Below, in pieces: positions 1 to 12,165 of a stretch of DNA of 64,000 nucleotides (within the stretch, counting starts at the first letter, position 1; each line of letters opens with the position of its first letter). The notes beneath the pieces were generated by a model that searched no databases, had not been told where the DNA came from, and saw only the letters and a program-made list of their open reading frames with translations. A program made the position numbers and the translations under genes. The stretch spans positions 23,231,608 to 23,295,607 of the forward strand of contig NC_088300.1 of NCBI RefSeq assembly GCF_032854445.1, given 5' to 3'. Origin of the DNA: Liolophura sinensis. Taxonomy: Eukaryota > Mollusca > Polyplacophora > Chitonida > Chitonidae.

Positions 1-82
1 CTTTACAACACCCTACAATCAGTGGATTGACAAAAGACTAGTGTTGCAAAGACTGGCACTATTGGTATGTGTTTGTCTTTGT

Positions 83-212
83 TTTCCATGTAGCAATGTG
101 TGGATGGATGTGGGTGTACCCCAGGCTCTGCTGAGTTTCCTCCAACAATGCTGAATGCCATCATATGAGTGAGACTATGGTGTAAAACACCAATCAAATA
201 AATAAGTCAATT
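83..212 (+). mobile_element. SINE-A 3' fragment
   Basis: Ends with the family-typical 'GTGTAAAACACCAATCAAAT' and AAATAAATAAG tail, in the EIF3K intron at the left edge. The head is missing. Confidence 0.7.
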
Positions 213-343
213 TTAGTCTCTTGGGGAGGAGAATTGTACTGTTTGTAAGCTTAGTATGACATCTAAATTGTCTCTCATGGAGACTTGCAAGTGTCGAAGG
301 ATGTAATCATTACCTTATTATAATTTGTTGTCATGTGTTTCAG

Positions 344-3300
344 ATACAACCCAGAGAATCTTGCCACCTTGGAGAGATATGTGGATCTTCAAGCCAAAGA
401 GAACACATATGATCTGGAGGCCAATTTAGCTGTCCTTAAACTGTATGTACATGCCAACAATCATAAAAAAAACATTGGGTGTGAGTGGGAATACATTATT
501 TTTGTAAGCTAGAAAAGCATTTATATTCAAGTCACCTCCCCACCCCCCCCAAAAAAAACATATTAGCTTACCAGAAATCATAACCTGTCCAGATCTGACA
601 ACATTCCTCTGATACACCAAAACATGACATGCCCTTGTCTGTGGTTAAATTTATTGACAGTTTATGGGTAGACTTATTGTGACATTGGTATTAGATACAT
701 GTACTTGCTTTCAACTTAATAACAACAGTTATTTTATGTAGCGTGAATATTAGATTTAGGTTACGTTTATGATAACTATAACTTATTTTCAAGGGCGAGA
801 CAGCACTTGGCTAAAATTATATTTCAGTCAAAAGCTGGATACTCAAGCTGTCTAAAAAGTATTGTACTTCATTATTTTTAGAACAGAATGACAAGACTGC
901 ACAAATGGCTGGTGTGATTCTAGGTATCCATCTTGAGAATATTATCCAATCAAACACATTACTATCAGATATGTCAGAATACACTGCCTAAGCTGTGACG
1001 TGGCCATTACCCATTTACTCCATGCAGTGACATTATAACACAGAACTACTGCATTTAGATCTTTCACAATGATTTAGTTACATGTAGCTGAAGGGCCATT
1101 TTGCTCAGTGTTGTGGGACAGGCCTGTATCATTCATGGACCACCACAGGCATAAAATAAGTTGATTTACAAGCTGTATAATATTCAGCAACACCAAATAA
1201 TGTCACATACCAGTAAATTGTCTCCACCCAAACTGCATTCATCTCCCCAATAGATCCTATAGGCTTACTTAGTTACGCTGTTCATATTATACAAATACAT
1301 TTTTGTCTTTTGTTTTAGCAATTAGTAAACAGTTTCACTGTGAGAAGATGCCATCTCACCAGACAACACTTAAAATGAACTAAATTGTGTGATAAAATAA
1401 ATTAAATCTAATAAATTTAATTAAATTAAAAATAGTATCAATTTTTTTCTCTGAATTTATTACAACTGAAGTATTTAAATTTTGTTCCTTTGCATTTCTC
1501 GCATATAAAGGATGTTTTTTTCTGTTTTGTTTTATAAAATGCTGTAAAATTATTAAAACGCAGTATTCAAGCTGAGGTGCTTCCTCTGACATCCGCGATA
1601 ACTAGGTCAGCACTGCTCTCATCTTAGAAGCCACCACTACAAAACTGAAGCATAAAATCCAGCGACTGTCAAATGCCTAGATCAGCTTCAAGGGTGCTTA
1701 GATTTATTTTAAAAATGAGCATGAATCTAGTTGTGGAACAATCCTATCATAATTTTGAAAACATTTAATAGGGGTCAAAATCACCAGCACAACCCCTCCG
1801 GAGGCAACCACCTGAACCAAGAGTACCCGGTTGTGCATTTACAGGCAATTTAAACAAGGCGGCTGGAATTCCTTGTAAATGCTATAGCAGGCCTACTGTA
1901 TCAACAGTTCAAGCAGTGGAAGAAATATTCTTCCCATATGTTCAATTTCAGAGAAAGCTACATGTATTTATCACTTTCCGAAGTCTACACCTTTTATCTG
2001 CCACAGGCTTCTACTTAGACTGTTATACAGAAAATACCTTTGATGTTAAAGAGTTAGAGTAAACGTGATGTCACCTTGCCCTCGATAGTGGAGACGTGCT
2101 AAAGCTGTGTTGAGATGAAGTTTCACTAAAGTTTTACTGGGTTGAAAAAAATTTTTAAAAAATATTTAATGCCAGTTTAAGATACCTTGAATGGTAGTCT
2201 TTTGGTGACCATAAATATTAGTCAGGTGCTGTCTTTCACCTTAACAGTATCGATAAATATAAATTGTTAACAATTTGAAATTTTCACTAAGTTAACCCTT
2301 TTAACTCTTGGTCTTTTGGCAGGTATCAGTTCAACCCTAACTACTACCAGACCACAGTAACAGGCCAGATCTTATTAAAGGCTCTCACCAACCTCCCTCA
2401 CACAGACTTTGCCTTGTGCAAATGTCTAATAGACCACATACATGTATCCTTTCTTGTTAGAGCCTGAATATGAAGTAAGGAGAGGTGTTGTGAGAAGAGG
2501 ATCAGATGCTGGCAGTGGCTGTGTCCAGTTTGGTTAAAGTTTTTGGCCAACCATAGGTTTGCAGTGGTGAACCATAGCACACAAATAGCCAATCATTGAT
2601 AGCAATTTGCTTATTGAAGACCAAGGAAGTTTTTTTACCTCATAGCTCAACATTTCCTCAGCCATACACAGGGTTGCAGGTGGCACCCATAATACATGGA
2701 TTGCCAAATGCAATTCTCGATTTACATGTCAAAGACCTCCGTGGTAAATTTGTGTGCGAACTCCCCACAGTGTCTTTTACTACCGCATTGATTTACAACT
2801 AAATTTCAAATTTATAACATTTGAAGTCACTGCTCTCCAATCCTTATGCATAAGATAAAACAGTCATAGTTGTGACAGCATAATAATGTTCGCCTTTCTT
2901 GATGATCTAATGGCAAGATGTTAATGCTATCTAATATGTGTGAATGACAGTGTCAGTCATTCTACTTTATTTTGGTTTTGAGATCAATATTTCTCTCTAA
3001 ACTGTTCTGTCTATTTACATATGTGTCACTCAAAAACCTTTTGTGCCAGAGTGTGTATTTTTGTCTGGGGCAGCCTCTCTGGCAGGTGACCTGAACTCTT
3101 ACCTTAAGATTTTGTTTTTGTCATCATGTTTTTATGCTACTTGCTTTTAAACGATTCTTATTCGGTTTGTTGGTTATGGAATTTGGAGGTATGTAGTAAT
3201 GTTGCCTTTGCCTGGATTACAGAAACAGGAACCATACTGGATCAGTTTTACCAACTTGGTATTGGCAAGACAAGAACTGAAGTATTGTGTTTAGTACACC

Positions 3301-6225
3301 GTACTTAAGGTGTTATGGTGTTTGTGTTTTATATCATATTTTTCTTCAGATGTCTCAGATTTTTATCTTTACCTTCATGCATCATACTATAGGTTATAAC
3401 TTTGTGAGTGTGAACGGTGGTTTGTTGTAACCGCAGTGTGAACTACCTATCAAATAACTCTGAAGAGTGCATGACCCTTAACTAATATCAGCAAGAAGAG
3501 GAGCCTATATTGAGGATCCTGAATTTACACGAGCTCTTGGAGATGTGCCAGTTCAAAGAGTTCTGGGTAAGCTTTAGTTTTCTTCAGGGTGTCAAGGTAA
3601 TTTTAAGCTAAATGAATTTTCCTGTGCTGACTATATTACTATTTCCATGTAGATTTACTCCACGGAGCAACCATCTGTTTTAATAAGCTGAATGATAGTT
3701 GTTCTGCACTAACAATTCCGTTAATTATTCTGGTCTAGATAAGAGAAACTTTCAAAAACAGAACTGTTTCTTGTCTGCATATCAGATAATCTTGTATTTT
3801 GTTTTCATCAACAGAGAGTTATTAATGAGGACCCAGACCTAACAGTGGGCATCATCGGGTTTGAGGATTCTATAAGAAAGTGTAAGCATTTCATCTGTGT
3901 AGTTTTTCATTTCATCCACATTGATAAAGCTCCAAATGTTATGACTGAAAGTACATGTGTAATTTTGGGGGAAGAAGGCCACGTGTGGTCTAGTGGTTAA
4001 AGTACATGCCTTTCAATCGCAAAGACACACTAGGTGCAGGTCCAAACTCGGCCTTGGTCAGAGAATTTGTAGATCCTACCTGCTATCACTTCTTGTGTAA
4101 CCTTGGTGACAATAAGTGGTCGATGATGCTCGTGTGACCGTTCATGCAGTCAGATGTTTGCTGAAGACCTCTTGTCCTTCACTAATATAGTGTGCATATC
4201 GTTGGTCAGTAATATTTGATGCTTTACCCTGGGCTTCAGTTTCCTCCATTGAAATTATAAATAAATAAATAAATAAAAATATTTGATGGTTTACCCTGGG
4301 CTCTGGATTCCTCCAGTGAAATTCTAAAGAAATTAAAAAAACAAATGAATAAATAATTTTAACTGAAAATAGTGGTTTTCATCAATGAGATTATCAATAA
4401 ATAAATACATAAATGCTGTTCATGTGTTGAAGGTGTTATTAAAGATGTGTATGCATGATGAAAATGCAATATTATATTCTTGACAATAATAACATTGCAA
4501 AGTCCCAACTTCTGGAACACGAGACATCACACGTTAGATAGTTCATATAAAAACTGTCTTATCATTCTAATAGAGAAAAATTCTTGAATATGTTGTAAGA
4601 TAAATAAAGATTGTTCAGTTCGCCAGGGTTGCCTATTGTTAATAAATTAGCAACAGACTGGGTTATTATTACAGGCATAATGACCTTCAGTTTGTAATTA
4701 CAGTTGTTTGCCACGTGGTAGGAATTACCTATCAGACGATATCCTTTGCATCGTTACGAGAGAATCTGGGCAACATTCCAGGTAAGTCCATGTTTGTATC
4801 TGACCTTTATTGTCAAATCCAGGGTTATCTCCCCTGAAATGTTCCAAGCGCAGTTGTTATATGTAGTGACATGTACATTATGAAAGCAATTACTAGTACA
4901 CAAAATGTATTTGGATTCCTTTTTGTAACTGTGTAATTGCTGAAGTGCATATATGAGTATACTCTAAATTTAATGCTTGTGCCTAGATGTAGTAAGTTCA
5001 TATTGAATATGACAAGTCACACAAGTTGTGAGTTCAATCCCTGCCTTGGATGAGTAGTTTTTAGATTTCTCAGCCATTTCTGAAAGTTTATGGTGTATTG
5101 GAGACAAAAGCAGTGGATGCTTTTCTTGTTGAAGCTTATGTTTGTTAAAGCTCACTTGTTTTCTTCCAATGTTGTGTGCAAGTTTGTGGGTACATTGTAA
5201 CTTGCCCAGGTCAGATTCCTTTTCCCAGGCACTCTGGTTTCCTTCACTCAGTCACATCTATGAAGAATTCTTGATTTGGCCATTATACAACAATTAAATT
5301 CATAAATAAATATATCAAGTTTTTCAATTCTGTTCAGATTTCCAGGTCAACCAGTGGATAACAAAATATGGATGGCGAGTTGAGTCAGACAAGATGATTT
5401 TTATTGCCAATCAGGAAGAAAACATTAAGACAAAGAACATCACAGAGAAAATCTCATTTGAAAGTAAGTTTCTTGTCATATACAGTATACTGATTGTTCT
5501 CCCCACATAATGGCCCTCATATTGCTGCTGTGACGTTAAACCATAATCATTCATTCATTTATGTGATGGTATCTCTCATTCATGAGTTGTCATACGACTG
5601 AAAAATTGTTAAGTATGACGTTAAACCACAAGCACTCACTCACTCACTCATTAATGCACTTGGGGGCCTCTGTGGCTCAGTTGGTTAGCGTGCTAGCGCA
5701 GCATAATGACCCAGGAGTCTCTCACCAATGCAGTCGCTGTGAGTTCAAGTCCAGCTTCCTCTCGGTCGTACGTGGGAAGGTCTGTCAGCAGCCTGCGGAT
5801 GGTCGTGGGTTTCCACCCACCATAATGCTGAGCGCCGTCGTATAAGCGAAATAATCTTGAGTACGGCGTAAAACACCAATCAGATAAATAAATAAATACA
5901 TTAATGAGCTTGAAGATGTTTGAAATGTGCAATGCACTGCTTGAGGTTTTGCAGAAAAATTTTAAGGATAGAATTACCTTAAAATAATTTTCTGTGTAAT
6001 AACAGTTTCTTGTCCCTTTGTCGTGTTTGTCCAAGACCAGTAAAAGTAATGATATTGTGGTCACATATCTACATCCTTTTTACGCCATTTCTTCAAGCAT
6101 AAGCAGTTTTCTGCTTAGAGGAATCATGATGTAAAGGGCTTACAATGAAAATGTGTTCCACAAGGTCATATTCTTTGTTCTCTTATTTTGTAGGTGTAGC
6201 TGCTATCATGGCTAATGCAAGATGA
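344..6225 (+). CDS. EIF3K: Eukaryotic translation initiation factor 3 subunit K, 5' partial (7 coding exons)
   Basis: Non-core subunit of the cytoplasmic eIF3 complex, which helps recruit mRNA to the 40S ribosome. Coding exons: 344-442, 2323-2443, 3492-3566, 3815-3881, 4704-4781, 5338-5463, 6194-6225. All junctions are GT-AG and all phases agree. Together they give 198 residues plus TGA; the human protein has 218, so about 20 N-terminal residues lie left of the window. Recognisable blocks are [30 protein letters not shown], the GFEDSIRK segment and CHVVGITYQ. The last three exons fall in the C-terminal winged-helix (PCI-type) half, ending in a short tail. AATAAA at 6297-6302 is a good polyadenylation signal. 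The gene is convergent with TSNAX. Family assignment is firm; exon ends come from splice consensus plus homology. Confidence 0.95.
3970..4275 (+). mobile_element. tRNA-derived SINE (type D)
   Basis: Head resembling a tRNA A-box (TGGTCTAGTGGTTAAAGT), a B-box-like GCAGGTCCAAACTC about 40 bp on, and an AAATAAATAAATAAATA tail. A partial second copy of its tail segment (TTTACCCTGGGCT...) follows at 4282-4360. It lies in the intron between EIF3K exons 4 and 5. Confidence 0.65.
5585..5648 (+). mobile_element. SINE-B tail fragment
   Basis: Shows 'CATACGACTGAAAAATTGTT', 'TATGACGTTAAACC' and the (CACT)n end typical of SINE-B. It lies next to a SINE-A copy that inserted just downstream. Confidence 0.75.
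5662..5898 (+). mobile_element. SINE-A, full length
   Basis: tRNA-like head (GTGGCTCAGTTGGTTAGCG, A-box) with B-box-like GAGTTCAAGTCC, the conserved body, and an AATAAATAAATA tail. Flanked by CATTAATGCACTT (5649-5661) and CATTAATGAGCTT (5899-5911), a 13-bp target duplication with two mismatches. Lies in the last EIF3K intron. Confidence 0.9.
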
Positions 6226-6296
6226 TCACATCATAACCGAAAGTCATCATTAGTATGGAAGAATACTGTAATATGTGTGGAGGTGGGGATAGAAGA

Positions 6297-6302
6297 AATA
6301 AA
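6297..6302 (+). terminator. Polyadenylation signal of EIF3K
   Basis: AATAAA, 72 nt after the EIF3K stop codon. Its position and orientation fit 3'-end formation of that transcript. Confidence 0.7.
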
Positions 6303-7833
6303 ACGCATGTCAACATGCCTGTTGTGTTTTGTGTGAAATCTGTCATTCAACTGAAGTATTCAATAAATTTATTACATGCTGTAGCTCTCCAGCCCCGGAC
6401 AGACAGTCTGTAGATTTTTTCCTGCATTCACTGCATGGGGCAAATAAGCAGTCATCGATGCTCATGTGGCATATGTACTTCAGTAACTTGACATGGATGA
6501 GTGTTTTATGCCATTTCTCCAGTTTCCTCCACCCATAAAACTGACCCCCATGGGACAAGTGAGAAATTCAGTATGGTGTCAACAATTACATGTAATTAGA
6601 ATAATTAAAAAAAAAACATGTCTGTAGTTTCAGATGTATCAATATATCTTCAGGAGGTATTCGATGTTATGCTGGCTTCCTTGGTGGTTACCTGAAGATT
6701 GCATATCTGTGGACACTGCAGTCATTGGTACAAATCCAGTTCATTGATTAGGGAGGTATCTTTATGATAGAACAGTTTTGAACCCTTGAAAAAAGGCTCC
6801 CATGATCCAAGTAGAACAGTGGCAAACGGATTCTGATGTATTTATTGTATCGCTTGGATGATGAGATGAGAAAATTAAATGATGCTACAGACTGTCCTCC
6901 ATTCTCCATCCAAACTTGGCTGATGTAAACTGCGATATTTGATTGTTTACAACACCATACTCAATAATTTAAAAGTATGGTGTAACATTTCAGTTTACTT
7001 TGATTGGAATTGCTTAGGAGTTTTCTTGGACATGTCTGTGGCATGCAAATCACATAAGGAAAAGTTCAACAGGAATTTGCCAAAGGTCAGTGGTCTACCA
7101 ACAAAACTACATGTATAAACCACCATTATACGTGTAACAGGGTGAAACATAGTGTGGTAGATCATTTAGTTGGAGTTCACAAAACACTGATTTATCCTGA
7201 TGTAGTGCTACCTCACTGCTTTGCCATGCTATAGAAACCAAATGTACCACACTGGGGATGGTTTACATTAGTGTTTGGCTAATCCCCTTGTACTGGCCAA
7301 CTAGTAAAAAAGTATGAGAACCGCCTCATCTTCATTTAACAACAGTTTTTACACCACTCAGCCATCACAATATTTGTTTTTTTCTGTAGTGGCCAAGAGG
7401 TTCTGGAGTGAGTTTGCCTTTCAATCACTGTCACACGAGACAAGGGTTTACTACCTATCTTGGACAGCGAATTGACAAGATGTGATCGTGAAGAGCAGAC
7501 GATGCCTTAAATGTGTATATGAATTTGGCTTGAGGCAACTTGTGGGCAATATATGTCAGATGTAGAAAAGTTTACCAGTTAACTAGCCCAGGGTCGGTGG
7601 TTTACATCGAGTGATCCAATTTCTTCCACCCATAATATCCTCTCTGGCATATTATAAGCAAAAAAATTCTTAAGCATGGTGTTAAATAATGATAAAAAAT
7701 CAATTAAATTTCTTTCACCTTGGATTTATTTATTTATTTGAATGATGTTTCACATCATACTCAAGAATATTTCTCCTGTACAACGGCGGCCAGACCAGCT
7801 ACGATGAGAGAAGAAGCTCTTTTGTCTTGGATG
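6303..7833. other. Intergenic spacer between convergent EIF3K and TSNAX
   Basis: No coding sequence seen. Two degraded SINE 3' portions are visible, at about 6380-6580 and 7565-7710, each with a 'TTCCTCCACCCATAA' type segment and a 'GTAAAACACCAATC'-like end. A minus-strand SINE-A fragment follows at 7727-7795. Confidence 0.6.
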
Positions 7834-7839
7834 TTTATT
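7834..7839 (-). terminator. Polyadenylation signal of TSNAX
   Basis: TTTATT on the plus strand, read as AATAAA on the minus strand, 78 nt past the TSNAX stop codon. The SINE tail just to its left also contains TTTATT, so the exact signal is not certain. Confidence 0.5.
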
Positions 7840-7916
7840 TAATAGCACAGCAATTTACATCTGAATTCATTTTAATCAGATTGTCAATTCAATTCATCAT
7901 ATAAGATGGAACCCTC

Positions 7917-10900
7917 TCAGTTGTCCAGCATTTCGCCATGATCCGCTGTATAGGGTCCAGGGTCTGTTTTCAGCACATCTATCAACATGTGGGTCGGGAT
8001 CTCTGATCCCCGCACCTGGAGAGTATAACATGCTGTCTCCACCTTCTTCAGACTCTGTCTTAAAACAGTCAGCTTCCTGGATAGCTCTCTGGAGCTATTT
8101 TCAAATGACATGAAAGCCCTGTGGACAGTGCGTAGAAAAACACACAATTTGAAAGGAGAAGTTATGTCCCCTGATCCAATGCAGTTTATGGCAATACGCA
8201 TGAGCTCTCCAGTGAGATCAGCAATACCCAGCATGTAGTCTACTGGGGATACAAACACACTGACTGACTTCTCTGGGTCATCAACTGCAGTTCCACTGTC
8301 ATCACAGTTGTCATCGGGTTCCAGCTTAAAATGTAGATCTTTGGAGACTTCAGCCAGACTAACCAAAGTTTCATCCTGAAGATAGTGTAATAGGGTCACT
8401 GCCTCAATGTATTCCTGAATACCTGTAAATACAAAACACAAAAAGAGCTTGTGCAGACAAGATTACACTGAATTACAAATAAGACTGAAATGTGGCTCAG
8501 ACATGTCAAAGATTAAAATACTGGCAGCAAATAAATGTATATATGTTTGCATGAGTTGTTATGTCGTCCTTAACAATTTTTCAAGCCAAATGACACCATG
8601 TTTGGTGTGCATATATACTGTCTTCTTGTGGCAGGGTGAGTCACATTACACTGAACTCGGTCCTTTTCCCAGGTCTGTTCCCTGGCTCTAACATGGCAGC
8701 AACACTTACCATTTTTAACTCTTTGAACCTGGATTTGATTTCAGATCTCCCAACCTTGAGACAGACACTAACCATTACCCCACCGAAGCATTCAGACAGC
8801 AAATAAAATCTGGAACTATTGTAATTGACTTAATATTTCAACCAAGTTTCTCATTTTGCCTTACTCTATTAAAGAGTTGCCTTGATCTTAACGTGTTAGG
8901 ATTGATTTATTTCATTGGTGCTTTATGCTGTACTCAGGAATATTTCAATTATCCAACAGCGGCCAGACTGGTGAGAGGAAACCGGACAGAGCCTGAGAGA
9001 AACCCATGACTAATGAGTGTGATGAGGGTTCTTACATCAAAGATATATTTCAGCAATTAAGGTACAAGTATTATGCTATGACCTTTGTTTGCCTATAAAA
9101 ATGTACTTTTTATAAGTAAGTACAGTACTAAAAACTTGTAATGCCAAGTAAAGCATCCTATATAACTTGATGTAAACCAAGCGGCAAGAGAAATGTGTAA
9201 ATATGAGATGCACACTCACTTCACAGGATCACGTTGCTGTGCTAGAGTGAAGATATTTCCACAAACACATGTGACAGCTTATATCTGGTTTAATCTACCT
9301 AACATGCCTTAGAAAATGACCACCCACCTGGGGAATAGGCTCGCAGAAACTGGTAGGGGTCTTCTCCAGCCAGTTCCCGAGCAATTAATCGACATTTAGA
9401 CTGACGAAGCTCATGTAACTTCTCTCGGGCTTGCTTCAGGAGATTCTCAGCTTCTTCATCTTCAGATCTTACCATGAATGATAAAATATCATATCAGTAT
9501 ATGTCCATCACAAACAAACTAGGCAAAATAGGTCCAGTTTTATACACAGATGGCCTTACTTCTACTGGCATATACATCTCGCTACTGTGTTGGATTATGC
9601 AACACTTTTGAAAACATTCAAAGAATTATTAAACATAGGTAGGGAACTAACTAGGCTTCATGTAGTATCATGTGCTCTTCTCACATCTTTTATCAACATC
9701 AACCCTCCTAGAATACACCACATATAAAATTCCAGCTGGGTGGAACAAGGTGGTCTGAGCCGTTAAATTTTCAGCCCTGTGCCAGGAATTTTTTGACTAC
9801 TTTAATTTCTCTATCTTTTCACATGTTTGCAAGGGGTTTATTCAAGCATATTCTGAAGGCATTACTCTTTGTAGGCTGATAAAATGACACTTTTTGTGAA
9901 GACTTTGCTCCAGTCAATCCAACCAATATAGTTTTGTCTCCAAAATCAACTTACAAATGTGCACAGATTGCACTGAAAGTGGCTCTTCTATATGTGAAAA
10001 CGTTGAGGAATTATGATATTTCTTGTTCTCATCATTCTCAGTGAAAATGGAAGTAGAATTCACAGTGCACATGATGCAGTTCAGAACAGTTACTATGGTT
10101 ACCCATTAAACTCCTTACAGCATGTGGACTGCTCCCTACATTCCCTTCACATCACTGCCACCACTAGCAAATTTTATACAGAAATCATGAACAACACCAA
10201 GGTCACTGGGGTCACGGTGATGTCATGAAACACAAAACTTTGTCTCAATCTTTGTTTCTAACAATACTTAATACACATTCATTCTCTCTATCAGAGGTAT
10301 GCACAACATGAGTCTAGCCAACACCTAAAGCAATATGTTGTATAAATGGGACATCACCTTGAGCGGTTTCACCTGCCTTACGTGGAGATACACAACACAT
10401 TAAGGATATTCTTATAAGTAAGACTGTAGGGCATGACCTAATTGTCAAAAATCATGCCTCCTCAAAAGCGTTTACTGGCCACTTTCCGCACAGTTTTTGT
10501 TTTCTTAGAAAACATTATCAATACCACACTGTTAATCTAATTCATTTTCAACAGTTATTTTGTCTGGATTATTTCTTGATAAAATTTTTGTGCTACTGTC
10601 TGTATCTGAAGTCTCAGTCATTTAAAAGCAACTATAGTATGACCCACCCACTCCTAAAATCAGGGCGACATTACGACCAACAGATATTTTCAGGATAGTC
10701 TAAACACACTTACCCAGACACCCTTTGCAGCAGGAAGATGACTCTCTTGCTTTCGATGGTGACATCACGGCTCAGTTTTACCAGCCTCTCGTAACGATCA
10801 TGCTTCTTGTCTAGGTCAGCCTGATATGTGTAAAATGCTTGGACAATCGGCGAACAGTCGTCATATTTCTTGGCAGCACTGGAGGACTGATTTCCTGGCT

Positions 10901-11813
10901 GTTTCCTTCTATGTCCTTTATCATCTACATAAAGTCAATAAAGGACATTTTGAAAGCTGCATACAACATGTACACTGCACACACACACACACAAAATAGC
11001 CTGTATCATTGTACCTATATGTAAGCTATATGTATGGTCATATCTAATGAAAGAATGAGGATATTTGAAGAACAATAACAAGTTACTTTAACTGGAACGT
11101 TAAACATCATTGACCTGGAAAATGTCTGATGTAAACAAAGCAGCTTTAAACCTAATTGAGAAATCAATAATATTTGGTCTTTTCAGACCTTGGAATTTCA
11201 TATTATTAGACATAAGACATCAATGTACAGTGTCTATGTACAAACATCTGTCATCCATAGTGTTAGAGTAATAATACAGCCGGTGGACTCCTGTAACTAC
11301 CACTAACCTAGTCTGTTACTGTTGCGCCAATCTCATCTCTCAACACATACTACAGAACGAGTAGACATTAATTAAGAGCTGCTGCTAGCGTTTTAAATTA
11401 AACTCAGTCTTATGAATTGTGTCTTGCACGGTAGCAAAAACATGTCTAATTTAATAGGTCATGTTAATTGCTACTAGTCTAGAGCCTAGTAGGCTTTATC
11501 ACGGTACACTAAGCACGCATGGAACTGGATCGCCTAAGTGAGGCTGACATGTTCACGGATTCAGCCCATACACCTATCGAGAGGCAAAGAGTCACTAGTA
11601 TCCACCATCACGGTGTTGTTGTTGTAGAGAACACTTCCACAACGGTAATGCGGCACCCCTGTCGTGCAGATCTCTATAAGTTCTTCTGGGCCTTACTTAC
11701 ATTGGTAAAGGACACATTAGTGCAGAAAAAGAAATGAAATTGCAACGAAGACTGCACTTACAGGGTTGAGCACGCTCAGACCTTTTACCTTTCACTTTCT
11801 GTTCAGTCGACAT
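7917..11813 (-). CDS. TSNAX: Translin-associated protein X (TRAX), 4 coding exons
   Basis: Partner of translin in the C3PO endoribonuclease, which clears siRNA passenger strands and processes tRNA fragments. Exons in transcription order: 11813-11762, 10924-10714, 9467-9328, 8422-7917. Phases agree and give 302 residues (human 290). Landmarks are KKHDRYERLVKLSRD in exon 2, the acidic GIQEYIEA motif across the exon 3/4 junction, and SPVDYMLGIADLTGELMR; these carry the acidic residues of the TRAX metal site, so the nuclease centre looks intact. RGSEIPTHML near the C-terminus is family-typical. I chose ATG 11813-11811 because it gives a lysine-rich N-terminus like other TRAX proteins; an in-frame ATG at 11879-11877 would add 22 residues. 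Exon 3 uses an AAG acceptor. Confidence 0.93.
8902..9015 (-). mobile_element. SINE-A 3' fragment
   Basis: Plus strand reads TTGGTGCTTTATGCTGTACT, CAACAGCGGCCAGA and GAGAAACCCATGAC, the reverse complement of the SINE-A 3' half. TSNAX intron. Confidence 0.65.
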
Positions 11814-12165
11814 TACTTTCGGGCTGTACCTCTCCCACTGGTAACCAGCTTCTACGTCACAAACTACAACAGCACCCATTAAGCGGATGGGGGTCCAAAT
11901 CGCCCTTTGATTCTAAACCATTCCGATTTGACCAGCCTGCGGAAATCGATCAAAAAGTAGTAAATATTGAATTTGATAAGGTAACGAGTTCAATAAAAAT
12001 AACAACCTAAGCAGATACACACTAATTGTGCTTTTTCTCCCTCATATGTAACGTCCGCTTATTATCAAGTTTGAGATTTGCCCGTAACCATACTAGTGCA
12101 AACCTGCCTATGGAGGGCTGCTGCTCATGACTGTCGTCCGTGACCTGTTGACAACCATAAACAAC
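11814..12165. promoter_or_regulatory. Shared head-to-head promoter interval, TSNAX / TTC12
   Basis: About 350 bp separate the proposed TSNAX and TTC12 start codons, which point away from each other. Both 5' UTRs and both core promoters must fit here unless there are far upstream non-coding exons. I see no clear TATA box. The bidirectional role is inferred from spacing only. Confidence 0.55.

Noticed and set aside
5662-5745. Possible tRNA gene (clear A-box)
   Set aside because: It is the head of a SINE with body, tail and target duplication. No cloverleaf with paired acceptor stem is evident.
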